This document shows positions 44,835 to 53,454 of a stretch of 64,000 nt of DNA, in pieces. Numbering within the stretch: the stretch's first letter is position 1; every line of letters starts with the position of its first letter. Source of the DNA: Chryseobacterium defluvii (GTDB taxonomy: Bacteria; Bacteroidota; Bacteroidia; Flavobacteriales; Weeksellaceae); NCBI RefSeq assembly GCF_014204415.1, contig NZ_JACHLE010000006.1, forward strand, positions 105,261 to 169,260. The letters are read 5' to 3'. The translations under genes and the position numbers were made by a program. The notes under the pieces were generated by a model, which was not told the origin of the DNA, did no database searches, and saw only the letters and a list, made by a program, of their open reading frames with translations.

Positions 44835-47363
44835 ATGTCGAAAAATTTAGTAATCGTTGAGTCTCCGGCAAAAGCAAAAACTATTCAGAAATATTTAGGA
44901 AAGGATTTTGAAGTGAAATCCAGTTTCGGACATATCCGGGATTTACCTAAAAAAGGAATGGGAATAGACCTTGAGACCTTCAGTCCTGATTATGAAGTTT
45001 CTGCAGACAAAAAGAAATTGGTAACAGAACTAAAATCTGCCGTAAAGAAAGCCGAAATGGTTTGGCTGGCTTCCGATGAAGACCGGGAAGGAGAAGCCAT
45101 TGCATGGCATCTGGCAGATGAATTAAAACTAACACCAGAAAAAAGAAAAAGAATCGTTTTTCATGAGATTACTAAAAATGCCATTCTAAAAGCAATACAT
45201 AATCCCAGGGATATAGATCAGAACTTAGTAAATGCCCAGCAGGCAAGAAGAGTACTTGACAGAATCGTAGGTTTTGAAATGTCTCCTGTTCTTTGGAAAA
45301 AAGTAAAGCCCGGGTTATCAGCAGGAAGAGTTCAGTCAGTAGCCGTAAGGTTAATTGTTGAAAGAGAGAAGGAGATCCGCGAGTTTATTCCGAGAGCAAG
45401 CTTTAAGCTGGATGGGACCTTTCTGAATAAAACAGAACAGGAAATTTCTGCTAAACTTAAAAAAGACTTCGAAAAAGAAGCAGACGCTGAAAAATTCCTT
45501 GAGCATGCAAGAACAACGGAGTTCAAAGTCCTGAATGTTGAGACCAAACCCGGAACACGCTCTGCATCAGCACCTTTTACCACTTCCACACTCCAGCAGG
45601 AAGCTTCCTCAAGACTGGGATACAATGTGACCACCACCATGCGCCTTGCGCAGGCATTATATGAAGAAGGGTACATTACCTATATGAGAACAGACTCGGT
45701 GAACCTTTCCCAGGAAGCAATAGAAGGTGCCAAAAGACAAATTATATCAGAATATGGTGCCGAATACTCTGCACCAAGAAACTATACCACAAAATCAGCT
45801 TCCGCACAGGAAGCCCACGAAGCGATCAGGCCGACTGATTTTGGAGTAAAAAGCATAGGCGATTCCCAGCTTAATAAATTGTACCAGCTAATATACAGAC
45901 GGACTTTGGCTTCTCAGATGGCGAATGCTAAAATTGAGAAGACCGTTATTGAGATCGGAAACCCGGGCTTGCCCCAAAACTTTGAAGCACAGGGTGAAGT
46001 GATTGTTTTTGATGGTTTCCTGAAAGCTTATGGAATTGTTAAAACTGAAGAGGAAGATGAAGAAAACAATGAAAAGCTGCTTCCGAAAGTAAATGTAGGA
46101 GAAATTCTGACTTACAAAACGATCACTGCCACAGAAAAATTCACAAGGCCAAGTGCAAGATATACGGAAGCCGGGCTGGTTCGGAAACTTGAAGAACTGG
46201 GAATCGGGCGTCCGTCTACTTATGCACCGACTATTCAGACCATCCAGAATCGTGAATATGTGGATAAAAGAGAAATTGAACCACAGAGCAGAGAAGTCGT
46301 TAAAATTTCTCTGGTAAAAGATCATATCAAAAAGCAGGTCCTTGAGGAAAAATTCGGCGGGGATAAAAATAAGTTTGTTCCTACGGATATCGGTGAAGTT
46401 GTCAATGATTTCCTGACTGATAATTTCAAGGAGATCCTGGATTACGGTTTCACGGCAAGAGTGGAGGAGGGCTTTGATGAAATTGCGAACGGGGAGCAGA
46501 AATGGAAAGAAATGATGACGGATTTCTATTCCAAATTCCATCCGAGGATTGAAGATGTGGAAGAAAATGCCAATCGTGCTACCGGAGACAGGCTTTTAGG
46601 AATAGACCCTAAAACCGGGAAAAATGTTCATGCCAGGATCGGAAGATTCGGGGCAATGATCCAGATCGGTGAAACAGATGATGAAGAGAAGCCGGTATTT
46701 GCTTCGCTGATGGTCGGGCAGAATATTGCCACCATCACCCTGGAAGAAGCCCTTGAACTCTTCAAATTACCTTTTGATCTGAAAGATTTTGAAGGGCAGG
46801 CAGTTTCCGTAGGAGTAGGAAGATTCGGGCCTTATGTGAAATGGGGCGAAAGCTTCATCAGCATTCCGAAAGGGGAAGATCCGTTATCCATCAGTCAGGG
46901 ACGTGCAGAAGAAATCATTAAAGAGAAGAAAAAGGCTGATGCTCCTATTGCAACCTATAAAGGAGATCCGGTGACCAAAGGAACAGGAAGATTCGGTCCG
47001 TTTATCAAGTATAAAGATATTTTTGTGAACGTTCCGAAGAAATACAATTTCGAAAACCTTTCTCAAAGCGATATCAATGAACTGATTGATGCCAAGCTCG
47101 AAAAAGAAGCCAACAGATATATCCAGCAGTGGGAAAAAGAAAAAATTTCCATTGAAAACGGAAGATGGGGGCCTTTCATCAAATTTGGGAAAGGCATGTT
47201 CAAAATTCCGAAGAAAAAAGATGATACGAAATATGATGCGGAAGAGCTGAAAAGCGTTTCTCTGGATGAGGTGAAAAAATGGATCACAGATCAGGATAAA
47301 AATGCTTTTGCAGAGAAAAAGAAGCCGGCGGCGAAGAAAAAAACCGTAGCAAAGAAAAAGTAG
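44835..47363 (+). CDS. topA: DNA topoisomerase I
   Basis: An 842-residue type IA topoisomerase that relaxes negative supercoils. The TOPRIM domain opens with V-E-S-P-A-K-A-K-T-I and contains D-E-D-R-E-G-E-A-I-A; the catalytic tyrosine is Y283 in Y-I-T-Y-M-R-T-D-S. Instead of zinc fingers the C-terminus has several G-R-F/W-G-P-x-I/V-K repeats, as in other Bacteroidota TopA proteins, and ends in a Lys-rich tail (K-K-P-A-A-K-K-K) likely to bind DNA. A housekeeping gene with its own promoter; a GT-C-like gene follows 100 nt later. Confidence 0.97.
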   Translation: MSKNLVIVESPAKAKTIQKYLGKDFEVKSSFGHIRDLPKKGMGIDLETFSPDYEVSADKKKLVTELKSAVKKAEMVWLASDEDREGEAIAWHLADELKLTPEKRKRIVFHEITKNAILKAIHNPRDIDQNLVNAQQARRVLDRIVGFEMSPVLWKKVKPGLSAGRVQSVAVRLIVEREKEIREFIPRASFKLDGTFLNKTEQEISAKLKKDFEKEADAEKFLEHARTTEFKVLNVETKPGTRSASAPFTTSTLQQEASSRLGYNVTTTMRLAQALYEEGYITYMRTDSVNLSQEAIEGAKRQIISEYGAEYSAPRNYTTKSASAQEAHEAIRPTDFGVKSIGDSQLNKLYQLIYRRTLASQMANAKIEKTVIEIGNPGLPQNFEAQGEVIVFDGFLKAYGIVKTEEEDEENNEKLLPKVNVGEILTYKTITATEKFTRPSARYTEAGLVRKLEELGIGRPSTYAPTIQTIQNREYVDKREIEPQSREVVKISLVKDHIKKQVLEEKFGGDKNKFVPTDIGEVVNDFLTDNFKEILDYGFTARVEEGFDEIANGEQKWKEMMTDFYSKFHPRIEDVEENANRATGDRLLGIDPKTGKNVHARIGRFGAMIQIGETDDEEKPVFASLMVGQNIATITLEEALELFKLPFDLKDFEGQAVSVGVGRFGPYVKWGESFISIPKGEDPLSISQGRAEEIIKEKKKADAPIATYKGDPVTKGTGRFGPFIKYKDIFVNVPKKYNFENLSQSDINELIDAKLEKEANRYIQQWEKEKISIENGRWGPFIKFGKGMFKIPKKKDDTKYDAEELKSVSLDEVKKWITDQDKNAFAEKKKPAAKKKTVAKKK

Positions 47364-47464
47364 AAAACACATTAACCGGATCCTGTGATCAGAAACAGAT
47401 ACATCCGGTAATTATTGCATATAACAGGTCTTTCAGTATTGAAGATCCGATTATAAAATTTTAA

Positions 47465-49021
47465 ATGATGAAAAGAAATCTTTTTTTCCTGTTGACACTA
47501 TTATTGTTTACCCTCTGCATAATTGTATCAATAGGCAACGTTGTATCTTTTGCGGGAAGATATATTTATCCTTTGGATGATGCTTATATCCATTTGTCTA
47601 TAGCAAAAAACTTCGCCCTGCATCATGTGTGGGGGATTACGAAATATGAATTTTCATCTACCACTTCCTCACCTTTCTTCACTTTGCTGTTGGCAGGTTT
47701 TATCAAATTTTTCGGCAATTATGAATATTGGCCGATCGTATTAAACCTGATAGCGGCTTTTTTTCTGATAGTATGTGTCAACAATATTTTTAAGACGCTA
47801 AGCAACAGGGCTTATCTTCTCTGTCTCAATCTTGTGATCTGGTGCATGCCTTTATTTACAATGGTGCTGATTGGTATGGAACATGTCTTCCACACCTTGT
47901 TCCTGTTACTGAGCCTTTTTTATTTCAAAAAATATTCAGAAGATCATCTGTCAAAGAATTTTGCTCTGTTACTGTTATTTGCTGTTCTGTCGGTAGGTTT
48001 TAGATACGAGAGCTTATTCTTTATATTTTTTATTTGTGCTTACCTGTTCTTTGTTGAAAAGAAATTCCAGAAAAGCATTTTGCTTGGGGTTGCATCTCTC
48101 TTGCCGGTTATTATTTATGGGATCATTTCAATACAAAACGGCTCTTATTTCCTGCCCAATTCTCTTATTCTGAAAGGAAACACCAGTGATGGTGGTATAT
48201 CAGGATTTGTGATAAGGGTTTTAGGAAACGGCTATCGTGGGCTTTCTCTATTGCCTTTAGTGGTGTTTTTAATGATCTTCATTTTCAAAAATAAAAGATC
48301 CGGCCTGCTGGATTTTCTAAAGTCTAATAACCTCCAGATTGTTATTCTTCTGGGATTTACGCTGCACCTTTTGTTTGCTAACTTTGGCTGGCTGGTAAGA
48401 TATGAAGCATATTTATTCGTTTTACTGGTGTATGTTCTGAAAGATTTTATTGAAGAAATTCTTAATTCCGGAAAACAGTTTTTGAAATTTGCCTTTATAC
48501 TGTTACTGGCGCTGCCTGTTTATTTAAGGACTTGGACTATGTTTGAAAAACAAACGCTTGCCTCAAAGAATATTTTTGATCAGCAGATTCAGATGGCGGA
48601 TTTTCTTAAAAAATATTATAACCAGTCAAAAGTTGTTGCCAATGATATTGGGGCTATTGCCTATTTCACGGATATCCGCCTGTTGGATACTTACGGCCTG
48701 GGAACCATTGAAATAGCAAAGATCAGGAAAAATGATCACGGTGAGTTTAATATAGAGAACCCAAAACTAAGAAACTTTGTATACCAATATTCCAAAAACA
48801 ATAATTACGATATTGCTCTTGTTTTTGATAACTGGCTTCATATGCCGGATAACTTTCAGAAAACGGGAGAATGGACGATAAAAGATAATTATATTTGTGG
48901 AGGACCTAAGGTGAGTTTCTATAGTATAAAACCTGATGAAAAAAATAATCTGATTAAAAACCTTAAGGAATTCAGGGTATCTATGCCGAAAGATGTTGAG
49001 GTAAAGATTTCAGATAATTAA
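47465..49021 (+). CDS. GT-C-like multi-spanning membrane protein
   Basis: A 518-residue protein with around ten hydrophobic helices and a soluble C-terminal part. The first extracytoplasmic loop has Y-P-L-D-D-A-Y-I-H-L (36-44), the D-D pattern of GT39/ArnT-like lipid-linked sugar transferases, which act with polyprenyl-phosphate sugars. The C-terminus (K-V-V-A-N-D-I-G-A-I-A-Y-F and L-L-D-T-Y-G-L) also resembles such proteins. It may glycosylate a lipid or protein on the outer face of the inner membrane; substrate unknown. ATG 47465 is followed by a second ATG one codon later. Confidence 0.75.
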   Translation: MMKRNLFFLLTLLLFTLCIIVSIGNVVSFAGRYIYPLDDAYIHLSIAKNFALHHVWGITKYEFSSTTSSPFFTLLLAGFIKFFGNYEYWPIVLNLIAAFFLIVCVNNIFKTLSNRAYLLCLNLVIWCMPLFTMVLIGMEHVFHTLFLLLSLFYFKKYSEDHLSKNFALLLLFAVLSVGFRYESLFFIFFICAYLFFVEKKFQKSILLGVASLLPVIIYGIISIQNGSYFLPNSLILKGNTSDGGISGFVIRVLGNGYRGLSLLPLVVFLMIFIFKNKRSGLLDFLKSNNLQIVILLGFTLHLLFANFGWLVRYEAYLFVLLVYVLKDFIEEILNSGKQFLKFAFILLLALPVYLRTWTMFEKQTLASKNIFDQQIQMADFLKKYYNQSKVVANDIGAIAYFTDIRLLDTYGLGTIEIAKIRKNDHGEFNIENPKLRNFVYQYSKNNNYDIALVFDNWLHMPDNFQKTGEWTIKDNYICGGPKVSFYSIKPDEKNNLIKNLKEFRVSMPKDVEVKISDN

Positions 49022-49265
49022 ACAGCCTCTAAATTAACAGAGCTATTTTCCGAACCTTGTAGGATTCTAAAATCTATAAGATTTAATAGGCTTAAAATCA
49101 GAATTTTATATCTGTAGGGTTTTAAAGCTCTATTCTCAACTAACAATGCCTGCAATAGGTTAATAAAAGTAATGCAGATCTCTTTACTTGTTGCGGTTTT
49201 TTGTATGTTTGCGGAATAAGAATAATTAACAAATCATCACATTCTCAAATTTTCAAATTAAAACT
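49022..49265. other. Gap with repeat words and a promoter
   Basis: A 244-nt noncoding stretch. It contains TGTAGGATTCTAAAATCTA and TGTAGGGTTTTAAAG, related to common flavobacterial intergenic repeat words, and TATGTTTG (49204-49211), a consensus -7 element 54 nt before the next start. Confidence 0.45.
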
Positions 49266-50336
49266 ATGAATTTTGAAGATTTTATCATTTCACCCAGAAA
49301 TTTCAAAACAGAAAGCTGGCAAATCGGGAGCCGTATTACCAAAGAGATTATAGAAGACAGCATTGTTCTTTTATTTGTTTCGGATTACAGGGGAGCCAAC
49401 GGCGATGCGGAAGTACAGGATTTCACGGCTATAAGAAAAGAATTTTATCAGCTCTCGCAGCTGGATTTTGAAATTCCTGTTGTGGATCTGGGAGACCTGG
49501 TTTCAGGTAAAACCGTTCAGGATTCACATTATATTCTGCAGGAAGTTTTATCGGCGTGTCATTACAAAAGGGCTATTCCGGTGATCATCGGAGGGTCGAA
49601 TGACTTTGCCTTCTCACTGTTTTCTGCACTGAATTTTCACAAAAAAAACATTAATTATACCCAGATCAGCAATATCATTTCCCTGAAACAAGGCGAGGAT
49701 ATTAATGAATATACATTTCTAAGCAAAATTTTCGGGGCTAAAAATTTCTCTATTAAGAATTATCATCATTTAGGCTACCAGAAGCATTTGAATGAAATGG
49801 ATTCCGTAAAGCTGATCAGGGAAGTGGAATTTGATATTGTCCGTTTGGCTGAAATGATGAACTCTACAGAGAAAACAGAACCCTTTTTCAGAAAAGCAGA
49901 TCTGGTTACCGTAAACTGTGATGCCATAGAAAGCTTCAGTGATGCTTTTTCAATGAATCCTCAGGTAAACGGATTGAACAGACGAGAGGTCTGTGCCTAT
50001 ATGAAAGAAATCGGACTGAGTGAAAATTTACAATCCGTAGGGATCTTTAATTATAATATTTATTCTGAAAACCAGCTCAATCACCAGCTTTTGGCACAGA
50101 TGATCTGGTACCTGACAGAAGGCATAAACATCCAGCGGTCACATCCCAAAGAAAGGCACTATGAAGTTTTTTATGTGCTGATAGATAATAAGCAGTACGC
50201 CTTCAAACGCGATACCTTTAGCAACTTATGGTATTTTGGGGATGATGAGAATATAGAAAACTGTGTCCCGTGCTCGAGGAAAGACTTCGATGAGGCCAAG
50301 AAAGGCTGGTTAAGCGCAAGACTGACGAAAATTTAA
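49266..50336 (+). CDS. Arginase/formimidoylglutamase-family protein with degenerate metal site
   Basis: A 356-residue ureohydrolase-fold protein. The landmarks of the fold are present, but the manganese ligands are largely lost: G-G-D-H is G-G-S-N-D (109-113), D-A-H-x-D is replaced by S-L-K-Q-G-E-D (139-145), and S-x-D-x-D-x-x-D-P is V-N-C-D-A-I-E-S (216-223). Databases usually call such Bacteroidota proteins formimidoylglutamase, but the site suggests no classical hydrolase activity. It is found next to topA in relatives, as I recall. A GT2 glycosyltransferase gene begins 3 nt after its stop. Confidence 0.8.
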   Translation: MNFEDFIISPRNFKTESWQIGSRITKEIIEDSIVLLFVSDYRGANGDAEVQDFTAIRKEFYQLSQLDFEIPVVDLGDLVSGKTVQDSHYILQEVLSACHYKRAIPVIIGGSNDFAFSLFSALNFHKKNINYTQISNIISLKQGEDINEYTFLSKIFGAKNFSIKNYHHLGYQKHLNEMDSVKLIREVEFDIVRLAEMMNSTEKTEPFFRKADLVTVNCDAIESFSDAFSMNPQVNGLNRREVCAYMKEIGLSENLQSVGIFNYNIYSENQLNHQLLAQMIWYLTEGINIQRSHPKERHYEVFYVLIDNKQYAFKRDTFSNLWYFGDDENIENCVPCSRKDFDEAKKGWLSARLTKI

Positions 50337-50339
50337 TGT

Positions 50340-51344
50340 ATGACGAATACTGTTCCCTCAAAAGTTTCCATCATTGTTCCCGTTTATAATGTCGAAAATT
50401 ATCTGGCAAAATGTCTTGATTCTTTAATTGATCAGACCCTTCAGAATATTGAAATTCTGGTGGTGAATGACGGAAGTACAGACAACTCTGAGCAAATTAT
50501 TCAAAACTATGCCCGGAAATTCCCGGACAAAATAAAAGCTTTACATAAAGAGAACGGAGGGCTAAGCGATGCCCGGAACTTTGGCATTGACAGAGCTGTC
50601 GGAGATTATATTGGTTTTGTAGACAGTGACGATTACGTTACCAAAACCATGTTTGAAGAAATGTTGGCCCTGGCAGAAAAACATCAGGCAAAAATGGTGA
50701 TCTGCAACATTCAGAAAGTCGATGAACATGGAAATGTAACCCAAAAGCTGACCCAGATTCCCAATATGCCTGAGCAGATTGTTCTGGAAAATAATTTTTC
50801 AGTTTTTTCTGATATCAGCTATTTTGCCTGCAACAAACTTTTTAAGAAAGAATTGTTTAACGGCAAAAGATTTAAAAAAGGAGTTCATTTTGAAGATATA
50901 CAGCTCATTCCACAGCTTTTACTGGAATGCGAAATGCTGGCACAGACTCAGAATTTTCATTATCAGTATCTTGAACGCACGGATTCCATCACCAAAACCC
51001 ATACGGAAAAGGGCCTGGATATATTGAAGGCCGTGGAAGATGTGGAATCTGCTTTTGAAAAATCCGGGTATTCCGGTAAAAAGAAAGAGCTTAAAAATTT
51101 CCAGATTTTTGAAGGGGTGTATTCCTTTCTGGCTTATCTGGCCTTTGTGAAAAATGAAAAAACTTTTTACGAAATGTCCGATCAGCTGGGAGTCTTCATC
51201 AAAGAAAAGGGAATAAAAATTAAAGATATATTGAAGTATAATCGTTTTGATAAGAATTATCTTTTATCTTTGCCACTGAAAAAAAAGATTTTTTATCTGC
51301 TTTTTTTTGCCGGACAGAAGAAACTGATAAGAAAATTGATATAA
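50340..51344 (+). CDS. Family 2 glycosyltransferase
   Basis: A 334-residue GT-A enzyme with V-S-I-I-V-P-V-Y-N-V-E (8-18), V-N-D-G-S-T-D-N-S, and the metal-binding D-S-D-D motif (residues 95-98) typical of EpsJ/CapH-like transferases. The C-terminus ends in a positively charged amphipathic stretch (K-K-K-I-F-Y-L-L-F-F-A-G-Q-K-K). It likely transfers a sugar in exopolysaccharide or lipopolysaccharide assembly. It is cotranscribed with the degenerate arginase-like gene and followed by what looks like a gene remnant and the polysaccharide export genes. Confidence 0.92.
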   Translation: MTNTVPSKVSIIVPVYNVENYLAKCLDSLIDQTLQNIEILVVNDGSTDNSEQIIQNYARKFPDKIKALHKENGGLSDARNFGIDRAVGDYIGFVDSDDYVTKTMFEEMLALAEKHQAKMVICNIQKVDEHGNVTQKLTQIPNMPEQIVLENNFSVFSDISYFACNKLFKKELFNGKRFKKGVHFEDIQLIPQLLLECEMLAQTQNFHYQYLERTDSITKTHTEKGLDILKAVEDVESAFEKSGYSGKKKELKNFQIFEGVYSFLAYLAFVKNEKTFYEMSDQLGVFIKEKGIKIKDILKYNRFDKNYLLSLPLKKKIFYLLFFAGQKKLIRKLI

Positions 51345-51349
51345 CACAA

Positions 51350-51430
51350 ATGAAAGTACTATTATTGAATGCATCTAATTAAGATTTCCTAACCGATTTC
51401 TTTACAAAAGCAAAGGGTGTACTTGAATAG
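51350..51430 (+). pseudogene. Possible remnant of a deleted gene
   Basis: ATG AAA GTA and seven more codons (M-K-V-L-L-L-N-A-S-N) are followed by TAA, and the same frame continues D-F-L-T-D-F-F-T-K-A-K-G-V-L-E to TAG. The first part looks like the usual start of a GT4 glycosyltransferase and the second like a C-terminal tail, so an internal deletion may have joined the ends. With only 25 codons, chance cannot be excluded. Confidence 0.3.
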
Positions 51431-51436
51431 AAAAAA

Positions 51437-52555
51437 ATGAAGAATTTTGAATTGTTCTTGACTCAGACGGGGATCTCTATTTTTTATGTGAAAATAGGGT
51501 TAGGTTTCATATTTTCGTTTTTAATTACCTTTTTCTCCATACCTACCATCATAAAAATATCCAGAAGGAAAAACTTGATGGATGAGCCGGGAATAAGAAG
51601 TTCCCATTTAAGAAAAATACCCAATTTAGGCGGGATTGCCATCTTCTATTCCATCGGGATATGTGCCTCTATTTTTGCCTACGAACTTTTTGATCTCTAT
51701 AAATTTTTATTTGCTTCACTGGTTATTCTTCTGTATATAGGAGTAATGGATGATATTGTGGTAATGAGGGCTTATAAGAAACTGGTAGCCCAGATTATTG
51801 TTTCATCACTTATCGTAATAGGGTCAGATATCAGGATAAGAAGCCTGTTCGGAATATGCGGAGTATTTGAACTATCTTATTTGGTAAGTGTTTTGTTCAG
51901 TATAGTTACCTTTATTATTCTCATCAATGCTTTTAATCTCATTGATGGTATTGATGGCTTAGCGGGAGGGTATTGTGTGATATGCAGTGCGCTTTTTGGG
52001 ATAAGCTATTACAGGCTGGGGCAATACAATTATCCGCTGGTGGTTTTATCTGTGATAATAATTGGGGCGGTTCTGGCGTTTCTGTATTATAATTTATCAA
52101 ATTACAGAACCAATAAAATATTTATGGGGGATACGGGGTCCATGCTTTTAGGGTTTTTACTGGCATTTACTGCTGTATGCTTTATTGATATTTTTATAGA
52201 TAAAGCCCTTCCGAATGTTCCAAGGTATCATTTAAGATCCGCTCCAGCGGTTGCCGTTGCTATTTTGATTTTGCCTATTGTAGATACACTCAATGTTATT
52301 ATTATACGGCTCGCCAATAAAAGATCTCCTTTTGATGCCGATAAAAACCATATCCATCACAAACTATTAAAACTTAATCTCACCCACAGAAGATCCAGTT
52401 TTTATATCATAGTTTATTATCTTTTGATTGTAATTGTTGCCTATTATTTAAGACATATAAATGTAAACCTGTTACTTGTGATTATATTGCTGTTAGGCTT
52501 TTTGGGAGCTTATCTGCCCGATTTTATTTATCGTTTTAGAAATAATAAGAAGTAA
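51437..52555 (+). CDS. Undecaprenyl-phosphate sugar-1-phosphate transferase (WecA/TagO-like)
   Basis: A 372-residue integral membrane enzyme of the MraY/WecA family with about 11 helices. The signature blocks are present: M-D-D-I-V-V-M (catalytic Asp pair), N-A-F-N-L-I-D-G-I-D-G-L-A-G-G and I-F-M-G-D-T-G-S-M-L-L-G, plus a cytoplasmic D-K-N-H-I-H-H motif near the C-terminus typical of the WecA branch. It loads the first sugar phosphate onto undecaprenyl phosphate and so starts polysaccharide synthesis. The Wza- and Wzc-like genes follow, although a promoter lies between. Confidence 0.93.
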   Translation: MKNFELFLTQTGISIFYVKIGLGFIFSFLITFFSIPTIIKISRRKNLMDEPGIRSSHLRKIPNLGGIAIFYSIGICASIFAYELFDLYKFLFASLVILLYIGVMDDIVVMRAYKKLVAQIIVSSLIVIGSDIRIRSLFGICGVFELSYLVSVLFSIVTFIILINAFNLIDGIDGLAGGYCVICSALFGISYYRLGQYNYPLVVLSVIIIGAVLAFLYYNLSNYRTNKIFMGDTGSMLLGFLLAFTAVCFIDIFIDKALPNVPRYHLRSAPAVAVAILILPIVDTLNVIIIRLANKRSPFDADKNHIHHKLLKLNLTHRRSSFYIIVYYLLIVIVAYYLRHINVNLLLVIILLLGFLGAYLPDFIYRFRNNKK

Positions 52556-52570
52556 CAATATAAAAATCTT

Positions 52571-52578
52571 TATTTTTG
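52571..52578 (+). promoter_or_regulatory. Promoter -7 element before export genes
   Basis: TATTTTTG matches TAnnTTTG in the 39-nt gap, 16 nt before the Wza-like start. It would allow separate transcription of the export pair. Confidence 0.45.
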
Positions 52579-52594
52579 CAAACAACATTGAAAT

Positions 52595-53452
52595 ATGATG
52601 AAGAACTATAAGTATTTATTCTTTTTGCTGCCTTTTTTTCTTACGTCCTGTATTACTACAAAGGATGTAAGATACTTGCAGCCCAATGAGAACCTTGTCA
52701 TCAATGAAGAAGGACTGGTTCCCTATAATATTCCTGTATACAGAATTACCAAAAATGATATTTTAAATCTGAATATTGTGACAACTCCTAAAGGAGATGC
52801 GGCACAGTTCTATTCCAGTTATAATACATCAGGAAGCAGTGAGGCACGAAGTACAAACACCGTAGCAACCGGGCGTTCAGGAGGCAGTGGTGCAAATGGC
52901 GGAAATGCTACTTTTTATTTTGGAGGTTTAAGGGTTGATTCCAGAGGAGATATCAAAGTTTTTGGAATAGGATATGTGAAGGCGGAAGGAAGAACCATAG
53001 AAGAAGTTTCCCAGGAAATCCAGGATAAAGTGAATGAAAACTTTCAGGATGGGAAATCCGAAGTAAGGCTGAATACGGACGGGATTACTTATTATATTTT
53101 AGGAGATATTGAAACTACGGGAATTACCGGAGAAAAAGTTGCTCATAAAAATACCATGACAATTACTGAAGCTCTGGCCATAAATGGGGGATTGAACAGG
53201 AGTGTTGACAGAAAAAATATTGTGATCCGCAGAAAATTACCCGAAGGGATCAAGACCGCCAGGATAGACCTTACCCGGGAGGACATTATGAATTCACAGT
53301 ACTATTATATACAGAACGGTGATGAGATCTATCTTAATACACGGGCGAAGAGCCTGAACGGACTCGGAAAAGATCCGATACAAACTTTAACTACAGGGGT
53401 ATCCGTGATTACAACGGCATTATCAATTTACCTACTTCTTAAAAATCTATAA
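52595..53452 (+). CDS. Polysaccharide export lipoprotein (Wza-like)
   Basis: A 285-residue lipoprotein: signal peptide ending F-L-T-S-C-I. A polysaccharide-export domain starts near residue 45 (Y-R-I-T-K-N-D-I-L-N-L-N-I) with a glycine-serine rich insertion (about 85-105), then V-F-G-I-G-Y-V-K-A-E-G-R-T and an SLBB-type segment (I-L-G-D-I-E). The last 25 residues are hydrophobic. It should form the outer-membrane exit of exopolysaccharide and work with the autokinase that begins 2 nt downstream. Confidence 0.93.
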   Translation: MMKNYKYLFFLLPFFLTSCITTKDVRYLQPNENLVINEEGLVPYNIPVYRITKNDILNLNIVTTPKGDAAQFYSSYNTSGSSEARSTNTVATGRSGGSGANGGNATFYFGGLRVDSRGDIKVFGIGYVKAEGRTIEEVSQEIQDKVNENFQDGKSEVRLNTDGITYYILGDIETTGITGEKVAHKNTMTITEALAINGGLNRSVDRKNIVIRRKLPEGIKTARIDLTREDIMNSQYYYIQNGDEIYLNTRAKSLNGLGKDPIQTLTTGVSVITTALSIYLLLKNL

Positions 53453-53454
53453 TC

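Noticed and set aside
45888..46541. Long open frame (217 codons) on the minus strand inside topA
   Set aside because: It lies entirely opposite a conserved housekeeping gene, has low-complexity Phe/Ile-rich composition and no domain. It is a shadow of the topA codon pattern.
47380..47445. Interrupted ACCGGAT/ATCCGGT hairpin after topA as terminator
   Set aside because: The stem is broken and no T run follows, so I did not list it as a terminator.
49266..50336. Functional formimidoylglutamase (hutG)
   Set aside because: The metal-ligand motifs are largely absent, and there are no histidine-utilisation genes around.
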